Positions 43,253 to 54,603 of a DNA stretch of 64,000 nucleotides are shown one piece after another (positions within the stretch are counted from its first letter, which is position 1; each line of letters begins with the position of its first letter). A model generated the notes under the pieces. That model did not search any database. It was not told where the DNA came from and was given only the letters and a program-made list of their open reading frames with translations. Origin of the DNA: Aspidapion aeneum (Eukaryota > Arthropoda > Insecta > Coleoptera > Brentidae); contig OY755042.1 in the NCBI GenBank assembly GCA_963576565.1, forward strand, positions 17,087,272-17,151,271. Direction: 5' to 3'. The translations under genes were made by a program, and so were the position numbers.

Positions 43253-44212
43253 GCGACAAAATTAATTTTTCCACAACTAATTATCCACCATATTCGATTT
43301 CGATACGTCATGTCTAAAGCCATTTTTGACGAGGGTGCTTCGCGAATTTAGCGAAGCACCCAAAAAACGGTCAAAAATAAGAGCGACAAAATTAATTTTT
43401 CCACAACTTATTCACGACTAATTAACGGCAAATTATCCACCTAGAAGCGATTCGATTTGCAATGGGTGCCAAAATATGAAGTTAGCGAAGCACCCAAAAA
43501 AAGGGTAAAAAATAAGAGCGTCAAAATTAATTTTTCCACAACTAATTCACGACTAATTAGCGGCAAATTATCCACCATATTCGATTTTGAAACGTCATGT
43601 TTAAAGCCATTTTTACGAGGGTGCTTCGCTAACTTCATATGAAGTTAGCGAAGCACCCTAAAAAATGGTAAAAAATAAGAGCGACAAAATTAATAAAAAT
43701 AAAACACCATATGCGATTTTGATACGTCATGTCTAAAGCTATTTTTACGAGGGTGCTTCGCTAACTTTATATGAAGTTATCGAAGCACCCTTAAAAACGG
43801 TCAAAAATAAGAGCGACAAAATTAATTTTTCCACAACTAATTCACGATTAATTAACGGCAAATTATCCACCTAGTAGCGATTCGATTTGCGATGGGTGCC
43901 AAAATATGAAGTTAGCGAAGCACCCAAAAAAACGGTCAAAAATAAGAGCGACACAAACAATTTTTCCACAACTAATTCACGACTATAGCGGGAAATTATC
44001 CACCATATTCGGTTTCGATAGGTCATGTCTAAAGCGATTTTTGACAAGGGTGCTTCGCTAACTTCATATGAAGTTAGCGAAGCACCCTAAAAAACGGTCA
44101 AAAATAAGAGCGACAAAATTAATTTTTCCACAACTCATTCACGACTAATTAACGGCAAATTATCCACCTCGTCGCGATTCGATTTGCGATGGGTGCTTCG
44201 CTAACTTCATGC
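43253..44212. repeat. Satellite-like array of palindromic units
   Basis: Seven units begin with GCGACAAAATTAATTTTTCC (starts near 43253, 43381, 43516, 43679, 43811, 43946 and 44108). Long units (about 163 bp) carry GGGTGCTTCGCTAACTTC, then ATATGAAGTTAGCGAAGCAC, a nearly perfect 40-bp hairpin; short units (about 135 bp) carry only its right arm after GATTCGATTTGCGATGGGTG. The order is L S L L S L S, with small deletions in the first and fourth and a truncation in the last. Confidence 0.85.
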
Positions 44213-44517
44213 TCATTTTTAAGTTTTGTGTGGATTTAATGTCATGGTAACAAGGAAATGGCTTATATTGCAAGATTTTATAAACAGTTATACAGGGTGT
44301 TAATAAATAAGGTGATAATAATGAAGGAGGTAATTCTTAGGTCCATTTTGAGATAGAAACTTTACATAAGTATATGTCCTAACCGTCTTAACATAAAAGA
44401 TACAGGGTGATAAAGATTTTAAAAACAATCTTTTTATTTAATATCTATGATACTGCTCTAAATATTTTAGTCCATTCACCAAGATTTTTTTATGTGGTAA
44501 CATTTTTTTATATAACT
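44213..44517. other. No gene seen; two TACAGGGTG words
   Basis: TATACAGGGTG near 44290 and GATACAGGGTG near 44400 resemble the ends of the foldback elements at 50741 and 59862 but face the same way; probably a fragment. Confidence 0.4.
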
Positions 44518-44679
44518 GGGAGAATTTAGTGGCATAAAGGCAAGGAATAAATAAAAATAAAATGACAAAAATATTTTATCTATTTTAGATTGCTGGTTCA
44601 AATCCAGCCTGAGGTAAGATCTCTTTGTTATCTTATTTTTCTTATTTATTGCTTGCCATTATGCCACTAAATTTTCCCT
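44518..44679. repeat. Foldback copy 2, with T-arm-like centre
   Basis: Diverged relative of 3449-3664. The arms GAGAATTTAGTGGCATAAAG and the inverted ATGCCACTAAATTTTCCC are kept. The centre GCTGGTTCAAATCCAGC has a perfect 5-bp stem around GGTTCAAATCC, a tRNA B-box. Confidence 0.75.
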
Positions 44680-45202
44680 GTTACATAATTTATATCTAGG
44701 GCACTGAAATTAACCTTTATGTTTTTTTATTTTATTTTCACCAGTGGCTTTCGAGCGGAAGAAAATGATGATACGCCACTGTTTTTTTTTAAATTATTTT
44801 AAAAATTCTTATTGTTTGCTCATCATATGTCGCCACTTGTTTTTTCGTTTAAAGTACAGTTTTTGTATAAAAAAATTAAATTTATTCATTTGCATCTTGC
44901 CGGACCTGGTTTACTCGTAATACGCTTATGAAAAATAAAATAAAATACCTCTTTTCAGTAAAAATTTTTGAATCTACATGTGTAGCGTCAAATTCAAAAA
45001 ATCATCCTCTTCTTTGATGTGCCGAGTCCGAGAATATAATAATAAACGCATAAAAGGATTTTCTGATATTTCCCCTTCAATGGAGGGAATTGAATATATT
45101 GGACATGATCATATTTCTAGCTTTTTCATACAGAGTGTACCACAGCATACTAAGAAATAATGGAGCCTTAAAAATAAAAAAGTGTTATGTACCTATTTGT
45201 TT
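44680..45202. other. No gene seen
   Basis: Short frames only. 45191-45202 is the left target duplication of the SINE that follows. Confidence 0.45.
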
Positions 45203-45802
45203 GCGGCAGGGTAGTCCAGTGGTATGGTCGTCAGCTTCACATGCAGAAGATACCAGGTTCGCGTCTCAAACAACGACGCAAAAATAAAAAAAAGTCACGT
45301 AGCCCTGCCGTGCACTTCCTTTTCAGCGTTCAACAGTCGACATCGTAATGGTGTGCGATACACATACACACAAAAACATAAGTTGACCTTGTACATCGAG
45401 AACATAAGCAGGTGTAGTACAGGAGCCAACAACCGAAGAGCCAGAATTAGTAACCCAGGAGCCTGCTACAGTTGGAACCAGGACGGCACCAGCAAAAATC
45501 TCTTAAAAAAGTTAACTTACTGCGACCGCGACTGTTGCGATAAAAAGGAAAGAAGTCTATCGTCTATAATCAAGTTCTGCTGGGACGATAGCGATGTAAG
45601 GTAGATGCAAGTTTAACATGCAGTAGGATCAACTTTCGGAAGGGGTGTAAAAGCGTGGGTCCACTGTGTAAACTTGCATCCTAAGGGGCACGTGCATCAG
45701 TTTATTATATGGTGTACGAACAAATCGGGGTTTACGAAAAGGGCGCGCGGTGTGCCAAGTCGCTAGATCAGAAAGGATCTCCCTACCACTACTACTACTA
45801 CT
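45203..45802 (+). mobile_element. tRNA-derived SINE, about 600 bp
   Basis: Flanked by ACCTATTTGTTT (45191-45202) and ACCTATATGTTT (45803-45814), a 12-bp target duplication with one mismatch. It starts with a tRNA-like head, has a long unrelated body, and ends in a CTA/ACT trinucleotide tail. At 600 bp it is long for a SINE. The 126-codon frame across it (45224-45604) has no protein features and is not called a gene. Confidence 0.8.
45205..45270 (+). promoter_or_regulatory. Internal Pol III promoter of the SINE (tRNA-Val-like head)
   Basis: A box TAGTCCAGTGG at 45212-45222 and B box GGTTCGCGTCT at 45256-45266 lie 44 bp apart. Between them a seven-base loop TTCACAT would place CAC at the anticodon position, pointing to a tRNA-Val(CAC) origin. 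The acceptor stem is not preserved, so this is not a functional tRNA gene. Confidence 0.65.
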
Positions 45803-45814
45803 ACCTATATGTTT

Positions 45815-48309
45815 CGTTTATTAATGTGTCAGTCTGTCTGATTATGTGCAATAGTTTGTAAATTTTTAAAACATTTAATAGTTTATTTAGTAGGGGTGGT
45901 CTGATTTCAATTTGTGCCAAACTTTCTCATTTGTCATGGTATCAAGTTAAAGGTTAGTAATAGCTTATAACAAGCCAGATTCACTTCTTCAAATAAACAT
46001 TTTAAAACTACAGGGTTCGTCAACGATCGTTTGACCATTGAAAAATATGTGAACTGAAGTAAGCTTTCAAATAAATGGCACTAAGAGAGATAAATAGTTT
46101 AGCGCTGTGGTCACGTTAGCAATTCAAAAAAATGGTTTTCTTTTCGCGATCTAATGACGTTACTCTTACTGGCTTAGAAAGCCAAAGACGGCGATGCATA
46201 AAATCCTTAAAACACCTTGAATTTAATTGATGTAGCGCCATCTCTTAGATATCATTTGAACTGTATGACTAATAATCAATACTGCGAATTCGTAATTAAG
46301 TGTACAGGTAGAGCTAACATGGCCAAAATGTTAAAGGAGGTTACTACACGCACAAACAAAATATTCCACAAATTCAACTTTATGGATAACAAATTTCTTG
46401 GTCTTTATCTGTACGGATTTATTCTCAACCAGAGTTAGAAACCAATACTTTAAAAAGTAACCATTACATTATAAATTACTTTAAATTTCCTACTTGCAAA
46501 ATAAAAAAAACTTTTTCATAATTTACAAAATGTGAAAATGCTTAATTAAGGAGCCCCCTTCCTTCGTAATACATTCCGAACTTACCCCTTAAATTCAGTA
46601 CGAAACGTGGATTGCTTTAAATAATAAAAGCAAAATAGCTTTTTACAAATAATAACAATCACTTTAGTAATTCAATTGCATTTTTGTAATTTCATTATAA
46701 TTGTAAAATAATTTTTCAATTATTTTAAAAACCTAAATAATTGCAATTACCGCAACACCACATTTTAACTTATTGTTTTTTTTTTCAAGAGGAATGACCC
46801 CTCCATTTAAGTGGCAAAAAATAAAATTTTAAAACGAGTAGTAAAATGTGACAAACATTTTTTTCTGCAGACTGAAACCAGTAGAGGGGCAAGAGGTTTA
46901 GGGCTGTCGTACATCCCTATCCCCAAAAATGTTGTCTCCTATTCTGTTTCCTGGATAGTGTATGATGACTTTTAGCAACTTGACTTCGTGAACCGCCGTT
47001 AGGAGATCGAACATTTGAGCGTCATTTAAGCGCGACTTTAATAAAAGAGCAAGGTTATCGTGTAACAAAAAATTATTAAAAAATTAAAGTTTTCTCGATT
47101 TAATGTTTCCTGATTAAAGCTAAAATAACGAAATAAATAATAATGACTATTTCTTCGTCTTTGAAAAGTGGAAATCTTACTTTGATTGCTCTTGTTTAAT
47201 AATAAAAAACTATTAATGAATTTTGAGTCCCAACGGCAAACGCTTCTGAATATGAACCGTCTTTGGTCGCTCACTGACTTCTTGCTTTCCATAAGTTCAT
47301 CCTTTTTTATACGCTTTTCATAAAGGCTAAACGTTCGAAGTCGAGCCCTGTATACAGTCGTTATAGAATTTTAGCTTGGAAATGGTGGTGCAGTCGTGAT
47401 TTTCAAATCTGTTGTTTACATTGGAGTTCTGAAAGAATTTCCTAGATAATTTAATTTTCTACAGTAAAGTTCAATATATATGTTTTGTACAATGCTTACC
47501 TTTTGAGAAAATGACATAAAACTTAATCATTTCGGTTGACGGAAACACATAAAAAACGTGTGTACTGCTACATATCTAGTTTTATAGGATATTATTTTGT
47601 GTTATATTACTCCCGAAAATTAGCAGGTTCTAAGATTTTTTTTCAAAATACGATCTTATTTTTGGCTGATACTCCGCATAAAACGTCGCGAAGGCGGCAT
47701 GCATTGACACGACCTGAGGGACAAATTATATCACGGTCATGAGTACTGTTTTGTGTTTCATTTGCCTGCCTTTTGTTTTTACTCTGATAGTTTCTTTTGT
47801 ATTCGGTAGATCTCGCCGCTTCTTTGAAAAGCATATGGTGTCGCAGGCAAGATCAGATTTATATACCATCTCTCTAGCTTTGAAAAGGTGTCACATTTAC
47901 GATGCAATGTTCTAAAGAGTCTTTAAGGACGAAACAGACTGTCAACACTTAATAGGTTAGATGAATCTTGGACTCCCGCTTTTGAGCTGCCCACAGAAAA
48001 ATACGAGAAAAACAAAATATTTCTATACCCGCTTAGCCACGAAAATATGTTTGTTTTTAACATTTGTTATATTCTGGAAGTGAAATCAAAATGGCCATCT
48101 TCGTAATTTACTATCCATAGGTCGTTTAAGTTACGTCAGTGGAAAAAGCATGACATTTGATTTTTAAGCTACTTAAGTAAAAAATCGCAAGAACATTTTC
48201 GACTTAATACCATTTTGTTAGGTACCGATATTAAGTTTAATTTTGTTGCCCATTAGCTTAAATTTTTGCAGCTTTAGTAATAATACCGGTGTTAATTTTG
48301 TTTAATTTT
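45815..48309. other. No gene seen
   Basis: GC-richer patches at 46085-46200 and 46960-47040 stand out from AT-rich sequence. 47975-48060 repeats 35605-35680. The frames at 46217-46438 and 47038-47292 show no motif. Confidence 0.4.
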
Positions 48310-48795
48310 GGATCCATCCCAAGTTCACTTGTTTATTCTTAAGTATAACCATCTTAATTTAAAGGGGTTTTAGCTTATAATTTATATCTTCTTAGTTTTT
48401 AAGATTTTCTAATTTTTAAAAGCACTTGTTATTTTTTTCCTCTTTTATCCTCTAGCTTTCTTATTACCTAGTTCTTTAAGTGCCTACTTATTTCTACCGA
48501 CTTTTTCCAAACGATCTTCTTGTCTTATATCAACGGCGAAAAGGAAATATATTTGACCTTCCTCTGTTTAATAATAATTCAAAGTTCACTTGTTTTGTTT
48601 CACTATTTTAAAAGGGTTTTCTTTTGTTTCAGCTTATAATTTATATCTTCTTAGTTTTCGAAATCTTCGTGTTTTTAAAAGAAACTCTTAGTTTTTGTTT
48701 TTTCTCTTCTCTTGTCTTCTAGCTTTCCTAATAATTTTTTAAGCGCTTACTTGTTTATACCGACTTTTTCCAAATCATATTCTTGAATTATATCG
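48310..48795 (+). repeat. Diverged tandem duplication of about 270 bp
   Basis: CAGCTTATAATTTATATCTTC, AGTTTTTAAGATTTT-like, CTTCTAGCTTTCCTAATA and ACCGACTTTTTCCAAA occur in the same order in 48310-48530 and 48585-48795. Confidence 0.7.
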
Positions 48796-49401
48796 ACGAC
48801 GACGACGTGTAAATCAATAGACTCAGTGACCTGTTTGTTGACGCTTACTGTCTTAAGCCAGTTAGAAAAGCGATAACAATTAGTACAATAGGCAGTATCA
48901 CCTTGTACAATTTGCCGCGGATATGGACATAATAATTCAGCTAGGTTGAGGTTTTGAAAGGGGCGCAAAGACGTGGGCAAAGCATACAAAGTGTAGAGAA
49001 AGCGCGGGGTGGGAGGGGGTTTTAGACGGTCATCTTAGAATGGCCGCTGCTTCGGCCGTAGACTCTAATAGAACTCTATATGTAAGCTATTGATTAAAAC
49101 GTCGCTCCCGCTCTAAATTAGAACAGAATTAGAGGGTATTTTCGGACATAGACGTACAGCTTCACTCCGATAAATTATTGCGGCATGCAAGAAGCCGCAT
49201 TAAATTTTAATGACGACTCATATTCCCCTGGGTACAAACAATTGGTCATTTCCCACAAATTTGAAATAATAGTGTTTGGAAGCATTTAAATGAGACAACT
49301 TATTGGCTGATTTTATTCCTTAATTGGCATATTTAATTTATCAAGTCAGATTTGTTTAAACCCTTTATAAACGTAAACAGCTTTAGAATTTAAACACTTT
49401 A
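48796..49401. other. No gene seen; GC-richer unique-looking island
   Basis: 48990-49240 contains GGCCGCTGCTTCGGCC, CGTCGCTCCCGCTC and GCATGCAAGAAGCCGCATT; candidate non-coding element only. Confidence 0.3.
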
Positions 49402-49719
49402 TATCATAACAAAAACATTTCATGTAAGAAAATCCAGGTACGCGAAAATGGTATTACGTAAAAAGAATTGAGATAAATATAAAGCCAAGTTCTCCAATAA
49501 AACTTTCAAAATGAAAAGTTTCTTACTAGTTTGGAAATGTTTTTTTAAACTTTGCTATTACAGCCAAACTTCTTTATGTTTAAAACACTTCCAAACTAGT
49601 AAGAACCTCTCATTTTAAAATTTGTATTGGAGAACTTGGCTTTTTAATCTCAATTCTTTTTACGTAATACCATTTTCGCGTACTTAGCTTTTTTTACATG
49701 AAACGTTTTTGTTATGATT
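49402..49719. repeat. Long hairpin, about 140-bp arms
   Basis: ATCATAACAAAAACATTTCATG at the left is mirrored by CATGAAACGTTTTTGTTATGAT at the right (only part is needed to see it); inside, CGCGAAAATGGTATTACGTA mirrors TACGTAATACCATTTTCGCG. Confidence 0.8.
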
Positions 49720-49839
49720 TCACTCCTTTTTTAAAGGATTTGGATAATACTTGAGTTTTAAAGTAGTAAAATATGCGGAATATGGGTTAAAACTTTTGCA
49801 ATGCCTTATTTACAATTTTAAGGTTATTTAATTGTTTCT

Positions 49840-50170
49840 CATGGTTTTATCATAGTTCCTATCAGTATTTCAAACCTCAGCACTTTAGCGTTTCTGGAAG
49901 TGGGCAATGTTACTTTTACCTAATTTTACATTTATAGGGGGGGGGGAAGTAAATTAAAATTTTGCAGTTTTTTAATTTTCTTCTATAGTTTTATCATAGT
50001 TCCTATCGGCCTTCCAAAGCTCAGCTCTTTAGCGTTGCTGGGAGTGGGAAATGTTACTCTTACATAATTTTATATTTATAGGGGAGGGAAGTAAATTAGA
50101 GTTTTGGGATTGTTTGATTTTTTCCTAGGGTTTGGTCATAATTTCTATCAGTCTGCAAAATATCAGCTTT
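49840..50170 (-). repeat. 118-bp tandem units of family C, inverted copy
   Basis: About three units with AGCTCAGCTCTTTAGCGTT and TTTTATCATAGTTCCTATC, the reverse complement of the array at 31200-31865. A G-run near 49936 follows the first unit. Confidence 0.75.
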
Positions 50171-50740
50171 GTAGCATGTCTGGAAGTACATATCCTTGTC
50201 CCGGCAAAACAATGACGCAAATGCAAAAATATGATTTTTTCAGGAGAGGCGAAAAACGGAATTTAATTCTTTATTATTACGTTTAAGTAAAGTCAAGAAA
50301 ATGCATTTTGATGAAAGTAGTGGAATTATTAACTAAATATAGATAGTTTTACCATATAGTGGGATTAATTTTAAAACTAATGACATAATTAAGTCAAAAT
50401 ATCAAAATTTTGCAGTTGTGTCGTTGTTTTGCCGGGACAGCGAATGATCTATACATGAGTGCATGAGTGAGTGGCAATTTCGACGTTTTTTGAAATTTCG
50501 TAACTACTTTACTACTTTATTGTAGTCCATGAAACTTGAACGGGTTGTTAACGCTATGAAGGTCTACGATTGTGCAAAGTTCGAGATTCTTAGCCCATTC
50601 AGAAGTTGCGTTTTAGATATGTCAAATATATGCTGAAATGTTTCAAGAAAAGATGGTACAGGTTGCGCGAACTTGGCGGGCAATGCCGTTCCCTCAGATT
50701 AGCGCAACTAGGGGAAGTTGCGCTCAGGGTGATATAAAAA

Positions 50741-51465
50741 GTAATATACAGGGTGGAGACTTTAACTGGCGCAAATTTGCTACAGCTTCAGGTTAAAAAA
50801 TGCGGATAAAACGCAAAAACACGTCGATTGAGTTTTTTTGTAAGCTTTCCTGTCATAGCAAAAAAAAAATTTTTATCCCCTTTAGAGGGTAAAACGCACC
50901 CCGAATTCTTTTTTTAAATGGGATGATACCACTTGTGGCACCTTGTTGGAAAGGTCTTTCCAAAAGAAAATTGATTGTGCCATTTTTTTTAAATTTTTAC
51001 CAAATGGTAAATTTCTAGCGTGAAAAAATTATTTCATATCAAAAAATTCTTGCTTACAAAAGCATTCTAAGGTACAGTTTTTAGTGGTCATTATTTTCTC
51101 AATTTGTTGTTAGAAAAGTGTATAAACCGCTTTATCTCAATTTGGACTCGGAAAAAATTAAGGAAGGTATAGGTATACAAAAAAATTATCGCATCTTTAT
51201 TAATTGTAAGGCTGCAATGAATCAATTATTTTTTCACGCTAGAAAATAGCATAGGAGTTAAAGGTGCCACAAGTGGTATCATCCCATTAAAAAAAATGAA
51301 GTCGGGGTGAGTTTTACCCTCTAAAGGGGGTGAAAAATTTTTTTTTGCTATGACCGGAAAACTTACAAAAAAACTCAATCGACGTGTTTTTGCGTTTTAT
51401 CCGCATTTTTCAACCTGAAGCTGTAGCGAATTTGCGCCAGGTAAAGTCCCCACCTTATATATTAC
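50741..51465. mobile_element. Foldback element with about 250-bp inverted arms
   Basis: ACAGGGTGGAGACTTTAACT at the left is mirrored at the right (AGTCCCCACCTTATATATTAC). Deeper in the arms CAATCGACGTGTTTTTGCG and ACCACTTGTGGCACC are mirrored too. The non-palindromic centre lies at about 51000-51220. No ORF. It interrupts C3. Confidence 0.8.
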
Positions 51466-51706
51466 TCTATGGTAATATTAATCGTCATGTTGCTTCTTTT
51501 TCTTTGGTTGGACAAATGTTCAAATTTCAAGAGTAATAGTTTTTTTAGATAGCCGCCCAGGCAATTTTCAACCTCCTAGCACGCGCAGCAATGGCTAAAG
51601 AAGGTATTATTTTTGGCGAAAAAAATTTCACTTAGAGTGTGCGAATAGGCTAGTTAGGAAGGTATCAGATTCGTTATGGATCCTCCGCTATGGATCCATT
51701 TATTTT

Positions 51707-52085
51707 ATATTATAATGATCTGTTCCCTGAAAGTACTTTGCAGGTCGAAATTTTAGAATACAAAATAAAATATTTTGAAGACACTAAAAATCAGGCGAAA
51801 TCATTGAAAATATCAAATATGTAGCCTGAATAAATTAGTAAAAATATTCTATACACACTTTTCTCACATTCAAGCCATTCTAAAATGTCCTCCACATACA
51901 GAAAAAAAAACACTACCAATTTACATAAAGAGAAAAAGGTTTAATTTTTGTTTAATAAAAAATTAACAATATCCACAAGTTTTTAACTCAATCAACTATC
52001 AAATATGATTTATTTAGTATTTTGATATTTAAATTATATTTAAATAATTTAGTATAAGGTCTAGCTTGAGGCAAGTTAATCTCGC
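51707..52085. other. AT-rich, no gene seen
   Basis: Nothing recognised. Confidence 0.45.
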
Positions 52086-52530
52086 TATCCATTTAGCCAT
52101 CTTCCATCTATCTTTGGACATAGACCGCCCCCAATATTTTCCACTGTTCTCTGGCTGTCGCCGTGTTTATCCATCTAGTTCCCGCATGTTTCTTAAAATC
52201 GTCCGCCCATTTATTCCATCCATCGACTGCCTTTCTGTCTGATATTATTACCGGAAAATATTCTTTTAAATTTTGGTACCTCTTCTCTTTTTTCTATCTG
52301 TTGCCTTTACATGTAGCATTTGTCTGTCCATTGATCTTTGGGCTTTTGTTACCTTATCCATGTTTGATTTTGTAAGTGTCCAGTTTTGGAGTCCATAGGT
52401 GAGGACAGGAAAGATACATTTGGTTACGCACTTTCGTTTTGAGGTATTAAGGATATTTGTTATAATATGTAGCTTAATTTACCGAATGCTGTCCAGGTCA
52501 ATCTTACTCGTCTCTTGATTTCAGTGGTTT
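52086..52530 (-). pseudogene. LINE-2 fragment, uninterrupted paralogue
   Basis: On the minus strand this matches both 16873-17018 and 23493-23830 in order (TGAAATCAAGAGACGAGTAA, ACACTTACAAAATCAAACAT, ATGGATAAGGTAACAAAAGC, CAGACAGAAAGGC). The stretch at 52363-52380 shows ACACTTACAAAATC unbroken, the empty site of the MITE plus LTR insertion. Numerous frame breaks make it a dead copy. Confidence 0.75.
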
Positions 52531-52760
52531 GATTTTCTTATGAGGCAAATAATATTAATCTTAAAGAAGCCGAACTGGAACGGAACATTACTAACTTATA
52601 AATAACGATGTTACTAAGTTACTAAGTAAGGACTTTTTTGTTGGTCGTCAAATTTTTTCCGAAGAAAATTTTCAAAACTTTATTTGGAAACGAAAAACTC
52701 TTTCCTCCTCGTTACTTTTCAACGGTGTTATTCTGAAACGGAAACGTTGAGAACGTCATA

Positions 52761-53245
52761 TAGTGAAACCTGAGCTTTTCGCTATTTCCTTACATGTAAA
52801 ATTTACTCCTATAACGCGAACAAATTTTTTTGTTTAAAAAATTCTGAAACCTCCATTAACCGGACGCGAACCTCTGACAATGCATGATATGGGCATAAAT
52901 ATAATGTAGTATGTTGGCAACAACGCACCCTGCAGCCAGGGAATCACTTTTTTCCATTTTAATTCGGAGACTAAATACTTCTGTCGTATTAACAACATAT
53001 TTTAGTCGGCGGGACTGCTGTGTTTTATTTTTATTGTTCAGTTGGGTAGTAATAAAGTATGAAATGGAGATTAGTAAAAAACTTCTTAGTTTACGTGAAA
53101 AAATGGAAGTTGTTAACGTCTTGGAGAAGGAACATCTATTAGCACAAAAGATTTCAAATTTCGCAGTTCTCTCTCATAAGTGGACCTCCAATAATCAGAC
53201 AAAATTGACGAAGTCGTGAGTGTCCGCTTATAGGAGGTTTCACTG
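52761..53245 (+). mobile_element. Non-autonomous pogo/Tigger-like element, copy 2
   Basis: Ends TAGTGAAACC and GGAGGTTTCACTG lie between TA dinucleotides (52759-52760, 53246-53247). The interior matches copy 1, including TTGGCAACAACGCAC and the transposase start SKKLLSLREKMEV (about 53068-53110). Here the HTH is cut shorter, after HLLAQKI. Confidence 0.75.
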
Positions 53246-53247
53246 TA

Positions 53248-54603
53248 TAAAAGGAATCGTTATTCTCATCTCTAGCCTATACCAATATAACACAATAAAA
53301 TTATTTACTGCACATAAGCAATAAATTAGTATGAAACAAGAGGTGCAGAAAGTTTATAATCTTGCTGCCGATGTCGTATAGCAAGCAGCTACATAACGAG
53401 CGAGCGGTCAGACGTTGAATATTAGCACCCGGTTAAATTATACAAATTCATACATAATGCAGAAGTGGACTCTATGTGTGCATGACATTTCCTCACTCGC
53501 AAATAATGTTTGGCGAACTTTGTATCTGAATATGTAGCCGCTAATTATATATTCAGATGCAGAGTGTCATTTGGGTGAACTATGCAAGATAGTTGGCAGA
53601 GGCGTGCAGTGCTAATCAAAGCAGGGTAGGCAAAAATTGGCATTGTTTTGCCACCAAACTTGGGCGACCATATGTGTTTAGCGGTAAAGGAGGACGTCAG
53701 AGACAAACAAGCAGGATTTTCGATAAAAAAGCCGGACAGAACCGGTCAGATTAAAAAACCGTCCCAAAGAAATTTGATGCCCAAAAAGGCTCTTGGGACC
53801 AAAAACTTGAATTTGCAAAAAAACCAAACAGAAAAAAAACTTTGACCAAAGGGGCGCAACTACCTGAGCCAATTTCAAAAAAACATAAAGCAAACAAAAC
53901 AGGTGGGGGGTGATTAAGATTGCTCAACCCACATCATCATGAATAAAAAATGCACCACACAAAAAAATTTGTACAAAAAAAATTAGGCACTCTTCGTACA
54001 GCTCTCAATATTTAAAAAAATACTAAAAAAGGAAGTACGCTGCAGGGAAAAATTTCGAAAAAATTTATACTCAAAATAAAAATAATTATAAAAGGCGAAA
54101 AAGATAATTAAGCAGTTTTCGTAAAAATATAGAAAACAGTTTTTGCAATGTAAAAAAAATGCTACAAATTGTCGAAAATTTTTATAATTTTTCTTAAAAA
54201 AATCGCGGTGTAAACAAAATTGTTTATAAAAAACTACTAGAAATTTAAAAAAAAAATTCAAAAAATTAGGTCAAATAATGAAATTATTCTAATCATAAAT
54301 GATGTCAAAAATTTTCGAAAATTCCAAATGCAAAAGTTTTGGTTAGTTTCAGGCGCCTCGCCGGAAATTTTCACGTGACATGATCAGTTCGCTCCTGATA
54401 AATTATGCTCATTTGGTTTGGGGGGGCTCAACAGCCTAAGTCTACCGCGAGGGTGCGCCCTTGGATGACTAAGAACAAAAGGTTTTTGGTGGCCAAAAAG
54501 CCGGATGAAAAAAAAGGCCGCCGGACTTTTTTATTTTGCCCAAAAACCCAGATATGTCCGCCTTTACCCGGACGTATGGTTACCTTAACCTAACTCCACA
54601 CGA
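53248..54603. other. No gene seen; unique-looking island at 53330-53610
   Basis: The island (AAGCAGCTACATAACGAGCG, TCACTCGCAAATAATGTTTG) is less AT-rich than its neighbourhood and has no repeat counterpart in the window. The 65- and 71-codon frames near 53650-53890 overlap each other on opposite strands with no motif. 54405-54590 has GGCCAAAAAGCCGG-type words. Confidence 0.35.

Larger units (their letters stand above)
49402..51706 (-). mobile_element. Family C element C3, inverted and incomplete
   Basis: Reverse complement of parts of C1: hairpin module (49402-49719), 118-bp units (49840-50170), the block with GAGTGAGTGGCAATTTCGAC (50455-50700), and one terminal repeat at 51640-51706 (GCGAATAGGCTAGTTAGGAA, then a duplicated ATGGATCC). 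The other terminus was not found. A separate foldback element is inserted at 50741-51465. Confidence 0.6.

Noticed and set aside
43253..44212. CRISPR-like regular repeats
   Set aside because: Units abut without unique spacers, are 135-163 bp long and lie in eukaryotic DNA; a satellite.
45205..45270. Functional tRNA-Val gene
   Set aside because: Acceptor stem absent and anticodon stem mismatched; it is the head of a SINE.
45224..45604. 126-codon open frame on the + strand
   Set aside because: Lies wholly inside the SINE, starts at its Pol III promoter and has no protein features.
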